Positions 56,528 to 64,000 of a stretch of 64,000 bases of DNA are shown in pieces. The first letter of the stretch is position 1, and each line of letters begins with the position of its first letter. The notes under the pieces were generated by a model, which was not told the DNA's origin, did no database searches, and saw only the letters and a list, made by a program, of their open reading frames with translations. Source of the stretch: an uncultured Clostridium sp. (GTDB taxonomy: Bacteria > Bacillota > Clostridia > Clostridiales > Clostridiaceae). The DNA lies in contig UQQU01000005.1 of the NCBI GenBank assembly GCA_900543325.1, positions 1-64,000 of the forward strand. Reading direction: 5' to 3'. Position numbers and translations under genes: made by a program.

Positions 56528-57355
56528 CTAGCACATTCCACCGCCACCAGAATTACCACACATATTCATTCCATTTCCGCCGCCCATTAAGCTTTGCATA
56601 AGCATGTTTTGCATAGGATTGCCACCACCCATGCCACCCATCATATTAGCAATATTGCCCATAGGATTAGCATTGTTAGCAGCATTATTTGAAGAGTTCA
56701 TTCCAACAGTAGGATTACCAGCACCATTCATAGGATTAGTACCATTCATAGGATTAGCACCCCCCATAAGGTTACCGCCATTAGCGTTCATAAACATATT
56801 TAAAATGTTAGGATCTATTCCACCACCGTTGCCAGAACCACCACACATGTTGTTTGTTTGACCACCGCCACCGCACATATTATTGTTATTATTAGCGCTA
56901 TTATATTGCATTGATCTAGCATAATTTGCTTTCATCTTTCTAACTTTTTTGACAAGTATCATTAAAGCTTCTTGATACTCCTCATTATTAGGGTTTAATT
57001 CAGCAGCTGTCTTTAAATGATTTACGCCAGCTTGGAACCAACCTTTTTTTAATAATACAAAACCTTTTAGATAATTCCATTCAGGTGAAGTTTTATCAGA
57101 TATTAGATTAAGCTGTGTTTCTGCTGATAAAAATTGTTTGTTTTCAATTAAGTTTCTTATATCCTTATACTTAAAATTGTTAGTTAAAGTTGTATAAGCT
57201 TCGTTTATTTCTGAAAGTTTATCCTCTGCAAGTGGTTCTTCAGGAGAACCATTAAAATCATTTATACTATAGGTGTTTGCCAATGATTCATAAGCATCTT
57301 TAATTTCATCCAATGAAGCATTTGGTCTTATGCCAAGCACTTTATAAGGGTTCAT
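56528..57355 (-). CDS. J-domain-like protein lacking HPD, with TPR-like region and Gly/Asn/Met-rich tail
   Basis: Residues 1-60 follow the J-domain pattern (NPYKVLGIRPNASLDEIKDAY, later AEDKLSEINEAYTTL), but the catalytic HPD is replaced by SIN at 30-32, so stimulation of DnaK is unlikely. Residues about 70-140 form a TPR-like helical repeat. From 150 to 275 the chain is low-complexity, with repeated NPMNG/NMMGGM units and cysteines in MCGGGG, MCGGSG and the final GGGGMC. The TPR part is clearly homologous to that of the gene at 57448. The ATG follows TAAGGAGA on the reverse strand. Confidence 0.75.
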   Translation of the reverse strand: MNPYKVLGIRPNASLDEIKDAYESLANTYSINDFNGSPEEPLAEDKLSEINEAYTTLTNNFKYKDIRNLIENKQFLSAETQLNLISDKTSPEWNYLKGFVLLKKGWFQAGVNHLKTAAELNPNNEEYQEALMILVKKVRKMKANYARSMQYNSANNNNNMCGGGGQTNNMCGGSGNGGGIDPNILNMFMNANGGNLMGGANPMNGTNPMNGAGNPTVGMNSSNNAANNANPMGNIANMMGGMGGGNPMQNMLMQSLMGGGNGMNMCGNSGGGGMC

Positions 57356-57447
57356 AAATAAATCTCCTTAGAAAAGATTATTGAATTATTATAATATATT
57401 CAACGTAATCTAAATAAGTGATTCATATAAAATAATAGAATTAAATA

Positions 57448-57879
57448 TTAAATACAATCAATTAAATCTCCACCCATACATTCACAACATTGATCTAGGC
57501 ATATTAAATCACAGCAGCTAAAGTTGCCACAATCACAACAGTCATCACAACAACAACAACAAGCACAACCGCGGTTACGTCTTCTGTAACCACTATTATA
57601 ATAGTCATCAGAGTAACGTCTATGCCTACTCATTAAAGTAATTAAGCTCTCTTTATATAAAGTATTATTAGGGGAAAGGGAAACTGCTATTTTTAGATGA
57701 TTTAAAGCTTCATCAAACCAAGCTTTTTTTTCTAATAGAAGGCTGTAAAGATAATGATAATCAGCATTTTTATCTATATAGGAATTTAATAAGTTTTCCG
57801 CTGAAGAAAAATCTCTTTTATTTATTAAGTTATTAATAGTAGTAAATGAATTATTGTTAATAGAATATAAATTATTCAT
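57448..57879 (-). CDS. TPR-like protein with extremely cysteine-rich C-terminus
   Basis: The 143-residue protein has an Asn-rich start, a TPR-like region (about 15-85; SSAENLLNSYIDKNADYHYLY, KKAWFDEALNHLKIAVSLSP) and a basic linker, then a tail (105-143) with 16 cysteines in 39 residues, including a five-Cys run and CCECMGGDLIDC. That last motif recalls the ends of some clostridial DnaJ-like proteins. It could bind metal or form disulphides. The ATG at 57879 follows AAGGGAG at good spacing; a GTG at 57888 is less likely. It is the first gene of the reverse-strand trio. Confidence 0.75.
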   Translation of the reverse strand: MNNLYSINNNSFTTINNLINKRDFSSAENLLNSYIDKNADYHYLYSLLLEKKAWFDEALNHLKIAVSLSPNNTLYKESLITLMSRHRRYSDDYYNSGYRRRNRGCACCCCCDDCCDCGNFSCCDLICLDQCCECMGGDLIDCI

Positions 57880-58005
57880 AATATTCACTCCCTTAAGTTA
57901 TAATATATAAATATATTACTATAAAAGTAATATTGTATTTATTATATACAATATTAAAAAATAAATCATTATTTAGAAAAAACAAAGAAAAATTTAGAGA
58001 TAATA

Positions 58006-58035
58006 TTTACTATTACATAATAATTATGATAGAAT
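58006..58035 (+). promoter_or_regulatory. Promoter of the ArsC/Spx-family gene
   Basis: TTTACT (58006-58011) and TAGAAT (58030-58035) are separated by 18 bases, with a TG one base before the -10. The start codon follows about 30 bases later. Confidence 0.6.
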
Positions 58036-58064
58036 GATAAAAAATAATTTAAAAGGAGATAATT

Positions 58065-58418
58065 ATGGAAAAATTATTTTTACAATATCCTAAATGTACT
58101 ACTTGTAGAAAAGCTAAGAAGTTTTTACAAGAAAACAATGTAAATTTTAATGATAGAGACATAACTATAGAAAATCCTACAGTAGAAGAATTAGAAAAAT
58201 GGATAGATTTAAGTGGATTAGAAATTAAAAAATTCTTTAATACTTCAGGTGTTTTATATAAAGAAATGAAATTAAAAGATAAGATTAAAGATATGTCTAG
58301 AGAAGAAATGATAAAATTACTTGCTACAGATGGAAAGCTTGTTAAAAGACCACTTTTAATATGTGAAGATAAAGTATTAGTAGGATTTAAGGAAGAACAA
58401 TATAAAGAAATATTATAA
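58065..58418 (+). CDS. ArsC/Spx family protein
   Basis: The 117-residue thioredoxin-fold protein has the family start LFLQYPKCTTCRKAKKFLQ with a CxxC at residues 11-14, the NDRDI strand near 31, and RPLLICEDKVLVGFKEEQY at the end. It could be an arsenate-reductase-like thiol enzyme or a redox regulator of the Spx/MgsR type. No ars genes lie nearby, so an arsenate role is not assumed. The ATG follows AAAGGAGA. Confidence 0.85.
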   Translation: MEKLFLQYPKCTTCRKAKKFLQENNVNFNDRDITIENPTVEELEKWIDLSGLEIKKFFNTSGVLYKEMKLKDKIKDMSREEMIKLLATDGKLVKRPLLICEDKVLVGFKEEQYKEIL

Positions 58419-58436
58419 ATTAAAGAAAATATAGAT

Positions 58437-58482
58437 AAAAATAATCTATTGGGTAATATTAATTCAATAGATTATTTTTTTG
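58437..58482 (+). terminator. Intrinsic terminator after the ArsC/Spx gene
   Basis: AAAATAATCTATTG pairs with CAATAGATTATTTT (starting 58465), followed by a T run. Confidence 0.82.
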
Positions 58483-58612
58483 TTTTAAGAAGAGTAGAAT
58501 ATTGTGGTAAAATACTTATTAGTGACTTTTTTGCTAATGGCTTAATTATAGTTATAAAAAGTTAATAAAGATATTTATAAAATAAATAGTTTCATTTAAT
58601 GAGGTGGAAAAA

Positions 58613-61600
58613 TTGGACGTAACACAATTAAATACTTTAATAATAAAAAAAGATACAAATAACCGTCTAAATAGAGGAATGAGATGTTATAAGGAAGGAT
58701 TAGTATTAGATGTTAAGTCTATTGCAGATAGAGAGTATGGGTCTTTAGATATTTATGGTAAAGTAATGTCAGAAAGTGATATTAATGTTTATAATACTAA
58801 CTTATCTTTTGATATAAAAAAAGGTGATTTAATTTATACAGAATGTAATTGTAGTGATTTTGAAAATAACTGTGATTTTAACTCTACATATATATGTAAG
58901 CATATTGCTGCTACATTTTATAAATTTGCAGAAGCTGTAGAAGAAAAGAAGAAATTAAAAAATGATTCTTTAAAAAACATGGATAAGAATGAAGAAGTAG
59001 ATTATTCTGAAGTTATTTTAAAAGAAATAGATAAAATTATTAGACATAAAAAAGAGAAGGTTAATTTAAAAATAAATATTAGTAAAAAAAGTCTAAGTCA
59101 AAGTAATTTTTATTATGAATTAGATTTAAAGATAGGAACAAAGAGATACTATGTTGTAAAGAATATAGTAGATTTAATAAATGCCAGAAAAAATAATAAA
59201 ATACTATCTTATGGAAAAGAATTTAAATATGATCCTACAATTCATTATTTTTCAGATGATGATGAGAGAGTTCTTAATTTTATCGAAGAGTATGTATCTT
59301 TAAATGAACCATTTGAAAAGGAGTACTCAGTACAAAGAATTACTAATAATGTTTTTGGAAGTAATAAAACATTATTTATTCCACAGAGCGCATTAAGAAG
59401 GTTTTTAAATAATATTAAAAATGAAAGTATTTCATTAACTGAAGATGAGATAATTGAAGAAGTTAATATATTAAGAGAAGATTTACCTATAAAATTTAAT
59501 ATAAAAGAAGAGAATAATGAAATAAAGCTATCATCTACTACAAAATTACCAAAACCTATGACTTATAAAGGGGATGTCTATTTATATAATGATAAATTAT
59601 ATCTTCCTACTTTTAAGCAAATAAAATATTATAAGTCAATAAATGATATTTTAAGTAAGGAAAGTAGTATTTCATTTAAAAATAAGAATAAGCAAAAAGT
59701 AATAAACAAGGTAATACCATTATTAGAACTTATAAGTGATGATATATATATTGATGAAGACTTAAATAGAAATATAGTTAAAGAAGAACTAAAATTAGAA
59801 GTTTATTTTGATAGAGAAAGAAATAAAACTTGGGCAGAAGTTAAAGCCAGTTATGGAGATATAAGCTTTAATATGTTAAAAGGTCCTAAAGATAATGAAT
59901 ATGTAATTAGAAATATAAATAAAGAAGAAAGAATAGAAGAGACTTTAAATGCTTTAGCATTTTACAGAAATAATGATAAGTTTATTTTTAATGGTAGTGA
60001 TGAAAAACTTTTTGAATTGCTTTCTGAAGATTTAACAGACTTAAAAGAAAAAGCTACTATATTTTATTCAGATAGATTTAAGGAAAGAAGAATTTATGGA
60101 GCTACATCTATTAATGCAACAATTTCAGAAGGTAGTGGAAGTTATTTAGATTTTACTTTTAATATTGAAAATGTAAATGAAGATGAATATAAAAAAATAA
60201 TTCAAGCTTTTAAGGAAAATAGAAAGTTTTTTAAATTAAAAGATGAAAGTTTTATTGATTTTAGAGATGAAGAGGTTAGAAAATTATTTAATCTTGTTGA
60301 TAGTTTAAGTGATGATGATAATGTAAAATCTAATGAAATAAAAGTTCATAAAAGTAAATCAATATTTTTAAATGAGTGCTTAAAAGATAATAACTTATTA
60401 TTTATTGAAGGAAAAGATATTGTTAAACATATTGCAAATAAGATAGAGAATTTAGCGGAAATAGATTATAAAGTTCCTAAAGAATTAAAAGCAACTTTAA
60501 GAGACTATCAATTAACTGGATTTAAATGGTTTAAAACACTAAGCCATTATGAGTTTGGCGGTATATTAGCAGATGAGATGGGATTAGGAAAAACAATACA
60601 AACTATTGCATTTTTATTATCAGAAAAAAATAAAAAAAGCATTATAGTTACTCCTACATCATTAATATACAATTGGAGAAGTGAATTTGAAAAATTTGCA
60701 CCTACTATGAGGATAAAAGTTGTTCATGGAAATAAAGAAGATAGGGAATTTACTAAAGATGAAATAAAAAATGTAGATGTATTAATAACTACTTATGGAA
60801 CATTGAGAAATGATTATAATCTATATGATGACATAACTTTTGATTTTTGTATAATAGATGAAGGGCAAAATATTAAAAATCCATTATCTCAAAGTAGTGA
60901 GGTAGTTAAAGGATTAAAAGCAAAAGTGAAATTTGCACTAACAGGTACGCCAATTGAGAATAACTTAATGGAGTTATGGTCATTATTTGATTACATTTTA
61001 CCAGGATACTTATATTCTAAAAGAAAATTCCAAGATAAGTTTATAAAGGTTGAGAAAGGTTTAGAAGAGCTGAAAAAACTTATTAGACCATTTATATTAA
61101 GAAGATTAAAAAATGATGTAATGAGTGAGTTACCAGATAAGATTGAAAAGAGATTTTTAATTGAAATGACAGAAGAACAGAAGAAAGTATATAAAGCATA
61201 TGTAGATGATGTTAAGATAAAAATGAAAGAAAAAGATTTTACAACTGATAAAATAACTATTTTCTCTTATTTAACTAAATTAAGACAGCTTACATTAGAC
61301 CCATCTATACTTATAGAAGGATATACTGGTGGCAGTGGTAAGATAGATGTTACTGTAGAGCTTATACAAGATTTTATTAAAGAAAAGCATAAAATACTTC
61401 TATTTTCACAATTTACATCTGTACTTGATAGTATAAAGAAAGTATTAGAATCAGAGGGGATAGAGTATTTCTATTTAGATGGTTCAACTAAAGCATCTGA
61501 AAGAGTACAATTAGTTAATGAATTTAATGAGTCAGATAAGGTGAAAATATTCTTAATTTCATTAAAAGCAGGAGGAACAGGACTTAACTTAACATCAGCT

Positions 61601-61855
61601 GATATAGTAATTCATTTTGATCCATGGTGGAATCCTGCAATTGAAGATCAAGCAACGGATAGAGCACATAGATTTGGGCAAAAGAATGTTGTGGAAGTAA
61701 TTAAGCTTATTGCAAAAGGAAGTATAGAAGAAAAGATAATAAAGCTTCAGGAAAGTAAGAAGGAAATAATAAATGAAATAATGAGTGGAAATTATACTAA
61801 TGGTGGATTCTTAAGTTCACTAAGTGCTGATGAAATCAAAGAGCTTTTTAATTAA
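58613..61855 (+). CDS. SNF2-family helicase with SWIM zinc finger
   Basis: This 1080-residue protein has an N-terminal SWIM zinc finger (ECNCSDF, then YICKHIAATFY near residues 80-105), a long middle region typical of bacterial SNF2-associated domains, and a C-terminal SNF2 ATPase: Walker A ADEMGLGKTIQT near 650, motif II DEGQ (a DEAH variant), and FDPWWNPAIEDQATDRAHRFGQ near 1005 in the second RecA lobe. It is presumed to translocate on DNA; its cellular role in bacteria is unclear. The TTG at 58613 is chosen over the in-frame GTG at 58604 because GAGGTGG is its ribosome binding site. It is convergent with glmS. Confidence 0.92.
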   Translation: MDVTQLNTLIIKKDTNNRLNRGMRCYKEGLVLDVKSIADREYGSLDIYGKVMSESDINVYNTNLSFDIKKGDLIYTECNCSDFENNCDFNSTYICKHIAATFYKFAEAVEEKKKLKNDSLKNMDKNEEVDYSEVILKEIDKIIRHKKEKVNLKINISKKSLSQSNFYYELDLKIGTKRYYVVKNIVDLINARKNNKILSYGKEFKYDPTIHYFSDDDERVLNFIEEYVSLNEPFEKEYSVQRITNNVFGSNKTLFIPQSALRRFLNNIKNESISLTEDEIIEEVNILREDLPIKFNIKEENNEIKLSSTTKLPKPMTYKGDVYLYNDKLYLPTFKQIKYYKSINDILSKESSISFKNKNKQKVINKVIPLLELISDDIYIDEDLNRNIVKEELKLEVYFDRERNKTWAEVKASYGDISFNMLKGPKDNEYVIRNINKEERIEETLNALAFYRNNDKFIFNGSDEKLFELLSEDLTDLKEKATIFYSDRFKERRIYGATSINATISEGSGSYLDFTFNIENVNEDEYKKIIQAFKENRKFFKLKDESFIDFRDEEVRKLFNLVDSLSDDDNVKSNEIKVHKSKSIFLNECLKDNNLLFIEGKDIVKHIANKIENLAEIDYKVPKELKATLRDYQLTGFKWFKTLSHYEFGGILADEMGLGKTIQTIAFLLSEKNKKSIIVTPTSLIYNWRSEFEKFAPTMRIKVVHGNKEDREFTKDEIKNVDVLITTYGTLRNDYNLYDDITFDFCIIDEGQNIKNPLSQSSEVVKGLKAKVKFALTGTPIENNLMELWSLFDYILPGYLYSKRKFQDKFIKVEKGLEELKKLIRPFILRRLKNDVMSELPDKIEKRFLIEMTEEQKKVYKAYVDDVKIKMKEKDFTTDKITIFSYLTKLRQLTLDPSILIEGYTGGSGKIDVTVELIQDFIKEKHKILLFSQFTSVLDSIKKVLESEGIEYFYLDGSTKASERVQLVNEFNESDKVKIFLISLKAGGTGLNLTSADIVIHFDPWWNPAIEDQATDRAHRFGQKNVVEVIKLIAKGSIEEKIIKLQESKKEIINEIMSGNYTNGGFLSSLSADEIKELFN

Positions 61856-61895
61856 AAATAGGATACACCCTAAAGGTGTATCCTATTTTTTTTTA
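61854..61895. terminator. Bidirectional terminator between the SNF2 gene and glmS
   Basis: AAAAATAGGATACACC (61854-61869) pairs perfectly with GGTGTATCCTATTTTT (61875-61890) around a 5-nt loop. A and T runs on the two sides serve both convergent genes; it overlaps the ends of both. Confidence 0.9.
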
Positions 61896-63716
61896 TTCAA
61901 CTGTTACTGATTTTGCAAGATTTCTTGGTTTATCAACATCGCAACCTTTTTGTTTTGCAATATAGTAAGAAATTAATTGAAGAGGTACAACACTTATAAG
62001 TGGAGTTAGTATATCAATAGTTTTTGGAATATAAACTATTGAATCAACAACTTCCTTTGAAGTAGTATCACCTTCATTTACAACTGCAAATATATTTCCA
62101 CCTCTTGTAGAAACTTCTCTTACATTACTAATCATTTTATCTTTTAAAGCTTCTTGAGTTAAAAGAGTAATTACAGCTGTATTCTTTTCTATTAAAGCAA
62201 TAGGTCCATGTTTTAATTCTCCACCAGCATAAGCATCACAATGGATGTAAGATATTTCTTTAAGTTTTAAAGAACCTTCCATAGCTACTGCATAATCAAG
62301 TCCTCTTCCTAAGAAGTACATATCTTTATGATTATAGTGAGAAGAAGCAAATTTTTGAAGTTCATCCTTCATTCCTAAAGCTTTCTCAATTTTATTTGGT
62401 ATTTCTAATAATTCACCTTTAATTTCTTCAATTTCATCCTTTGACATAGTACCCTTTAATGAAGCAAAATATAATCCTAAAATATAAAATGCAGCTAATT
62501 GAGTAACATATGCTTTTGTTGAAGCAACTGCAATTTCAGGACCTGCTAAAGTATAAAATACATCATCAGCTTCTCTTGAAACAGAAGAACCAACAACGTT
62601 AGTAATAGCTAGAACTCTAGCACCTTGATTTTTAGCATCTCTAAGAACAGCTAAAGTATCAGCAGTTTCTCCAGATTGAGATACAACTATTAATAAAGTT
62701 TTATTTGTTATCATAGGATCTCTATATCTAAATTCAGATGCTATGTCAATTTCAACTGGGATTTTAGCAAATTTTTCGATTACTGTTTTACCAACAACTC
62801 CAGCATGATAAGCAGTACCACAAGCTACTACATAGATTTTATCGAAGTTTTCTAATTGTTCTTTAGTAAATGAAATATTATCTATTGTTATTTCTTTATC
62901 TAATGCTATTTTACCAGCTAGAGTATCTTTAACAGCCTTTGGTTGTTCATGAATTTCTTTTAACATAAAATCTTCAAATCCACCTTTTTCAGCCGCATCT
63001 ATATTCCAAGTAACATGATAAATTTCTTTTTCTATTTTTTCGCCTTCTTCATTTCTAAGTTCAACACCATTTTCAGTAAGAATTGCAAATTCCTTATCTT
63101 CTAAAAGATATACTTCTCTAGTATGGTTTAAAACTGCAGGAATGTCTGAAGCTATAAAACTTTCATCTTTTCCAAGTCCAATAATAAGAGGACTATCCTT
63201 TCTAACTGCAACTATTTTATCAGGTTCATTTTTAGAAACAACTCCAATAGCAAAGCTTCCTTCAAGTTTAGAAGTTGCTTTAACTACAGCCTCAAATAGA
63301 TCACCTTCATAGTAATAGTCAACTAAGTTTGGTATAACCTCAGTATCAGTTTCAGAGAAGAAAGTATAACCCTTTGAAGTTAACCATTCTCTTAATTTCA
63401 TATAGTTTTCTATAATACCATTGTGAACAACGCTAATAGTAGCATTTTCTGTAGTGTGAGGATGTGAATTAACATCAGATGGCTCACCGTGAGTAGCCCA
63501 TCTAGTATGCCCAATTCCTATATGACCTTCAATAGGAGTTTCATTTAAGCTATTAGCTAAATTATTTAAACGACCTTTGAATTTTCTAACATTAATTCCA
63601 TTATTAAGAATTGCAACTCCAGCAGAGTCGTAACCTCTATATTCTAATTTTGATAAACCTTCTACTAATAAAGTAGACGCTTGTCTTTTTCCAACATAAC
63701 CAACTATTCCGCACAT
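61893..63716 (-). CDS. glmS: Glutamine-fructose-6-phosphate aminotransferase
   Basis: GlmS makes glucosamine-6-phosphate from fructose-6-phosphate and glutamine, the first step to UDP-GlcNAc and peptidoglycan. The 607-residue product has an N-terminal Ntn glutaminase domain (about 1-240; Cys as residue 2 in MCGIVGYVG, GHTRWATHG near 73) and two SIS sugar-isomerase domains (about 285-425 and 455-595; SQSGETADT and the C-terminal DKPRNLAKSVTVE). The ATG at 63716 is required for the nucleophilic cysteine; longer in-frame reading is rejected. It is preceded by a glmS ribozyme. Confidence 0.97.
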   Translation of the reverse strand: MCGIVGYVGKRQASTLLVEGLSKLEYRGYDSAGVAILNNGINVRKFKGRLNNLANSLNETPIEGHIGIGHTRWATHGEPSDVNSHPHTTENATISVVHNGIIENYMKLREWLTSKGYTFFSETDTEVIPNLVDYYYEGDLFEAVVKATSKLEGSFAIGVVSKNEPDKIVAVRKDSPLIIGLGKDESFIASDIPAVLNHTREVYLLEDKEFAILTENGVELRNEEGEKIEKEIYHVTWNIDAAEKGGFEDFMLKEIHEQPKAVKDTLAGKIALDKEITIDNISFTKEQLENFDKIYVVACGTAYHAGVVGKTVIEKFAKIPVEIDIASEFRYRDPMITNKTLLIVVSQSGETADTLAVLRDAKNQGARVLAITNVVGSSVSREADDVFYTLAGPEIAVASTKAYVTQLAAFYILGLYFASLKGTMSKDEIEEIKGELLEIPNKIEKALGMKDELQKFASSHYNHKDMYFLGRGLDYAVAMEGSLKLKEISYIHCDAYAGGELKHGPIALIEKNTAVITLLTQEALKDKMISNVREVSTRGGNIFAVVNEGDTTSKEVVDSIVYIPKTIDILTPLISVVPLQLISYYIAKQKGCDVDKPRNLAKSVTVE

Positions 63717-63804
63717 AATAAATCTTCCTTCCAATTTTAAAATTATTTTTTTTTATTTGATTTCTATTGTGAGTAGATATTCTAGTATTTAAAAAGGGTA
63801 TACT

Positions 63805-64000
63805 AATACTAGGACATCAGAAAACACAATGAAGGTTTTAACACCAAACTAGGATTGTCCTATAAATCACTTTATAGTTTTACTAGTCGTTAACGGTAGT
63901 GCGATACCGTGGGGCACCCGCCGAAGAACTCGATTCTCCCCATCCTCGTCAACTTAAGTGAGACCCCAAATCTTCGATTTGGTTGGTCGAACTTACTCCT
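63805..64000 (-). ncRNA. glmS ribozyme/riboswitch (5' end outside window)
   Basis: Read on the reverse strand, the leader of glmS contains the ribozyme core: GTTGACGAGG (63944-63953), then ATCGAG, TTCTTCGGCGGG and GTGCCCCACGG. The P3 hairpin CGGTA/TACCG (63905-63909 with 63894-63898) and the P4-region hairpin CTATAAA/TTTATAG (63860-63877) follow. The 5' strand of P1 with the cleavage site should lie just beyond 64000. Glucosamine-6-phosphate acts as cofactor for self-cleavage, which lowers glmS expression. The 3' boundary is approximate. The bases 63717-63804 hold only the link to the glmS ribosome binding site. Confidence 0.92.

Noticed and set aside
58065..58418. Arsenate resistance locus
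   Set aside because: A single ArsC/Spx-like gene without arsB, acr3 or arsR nearby does not support an ars operon.
58613..61855. SNF2 helicase as part of a phage defence system
   Set aside because: No methyltransferase, nuclease or other defence partner lies next to it; its neighbours are an ArsC/Spx gene and glmS.

Overview
The window is low-GC DNA with strong purine-rich ribosome binding sites (AGGAGG-type), frequent TTG/GTG starts, many intrinsic terminators, and gene content and order typical of a Firmicute of the genus Clostridium sensu stricto (cluster I). Supporting points are PolC-type DNA polymerase III, the uppS-cdsA-dxr-rseP-ispG and rimP-nusA-ylxR-ylxQ-infB-rbfA-nrnA-truB-ribF-rpsO-pnp blocks, an NfnAB flavoenzyme, an iron alcohol dehydrogenase of solventogenic type, the spore-associated ymxH-dapG pair and a glmS ribozyme. 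The species cannot be fixed from the sequence. No rRNA, tRNA, phage, plasmid, CRISPR array or intact insertion sequence was seen.

Layout. 1-7772: end of tsf, then pyrH, frr, uppS, cdsA, an AI-2E-family membrane protein, dxr, rseP and ispG (translation, pyrimidine nucleotides, lipid carrier and phospholipid precursors, isoprenoids). 7773-10687: codBA behind a promoter and a leader that looks like a PyrR attenuator. 10785-18000: single genes (CorC-like transporter, FliB-like protein, Nudix, GNAT, rsgA with an unusual leader, NERD-zinc ribbon protein, RNase Z). 17872-19254: reverse-strand RelA/SpoT-like protein with an altered active site. 19574-25860: polC, AEC transporter, methyltransferase. 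25855-27678: reverse-strand small membrane and lipoprotein genes and plsY. 27679-28410: gene-poor gap holding a 42-codon ORF and the promoter of a UgpCAEB-like ABC transporter (28411-32667). 32775-37720: a second DHH phosphoesterase, alcohol dehydrogenase, a MITE-like palindromic element and nfnAB. 37782-40424: a protein joining a UvrD-like ATPase core to a LexA-type S24 peptidase, then an aminotransferase. 40455-53800: structured leader and the nusA-infB/pnp/M16 protease/ymxH/dapG block. 53880-58482: HesB-like protein, DUF2383 protein, lipoprotein, then a reverse-strand trio (DUF5685, degenerate J-domain protein, TPR plus cysteine-rich tail) and an ArsC/Spx-family protein. 58613-64000: SWIM-SNF2 helicase convergent with glmS and its ribozyme, whose 5' end lies outside the window.

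How it fits together. Most of the window is housekeeping: the blocks 1-7772 and 40689-53737 are widely conserved in Firmicutes. In many clostridia polC lies between ispG and rimP; here about 33 kb separates ispG from rimP, with polC in the middle among unrelated single genes, so the ancestral block appears to have been opened by several insertions. The least explained parts are the LexA-type/UvrD-like fusion at 37782-39215 and the reverse-strand trio at 55578-57879. Both are built from recognisable modules in combinations whose function I cannot name, and they are the best candidates for undescribed biology.
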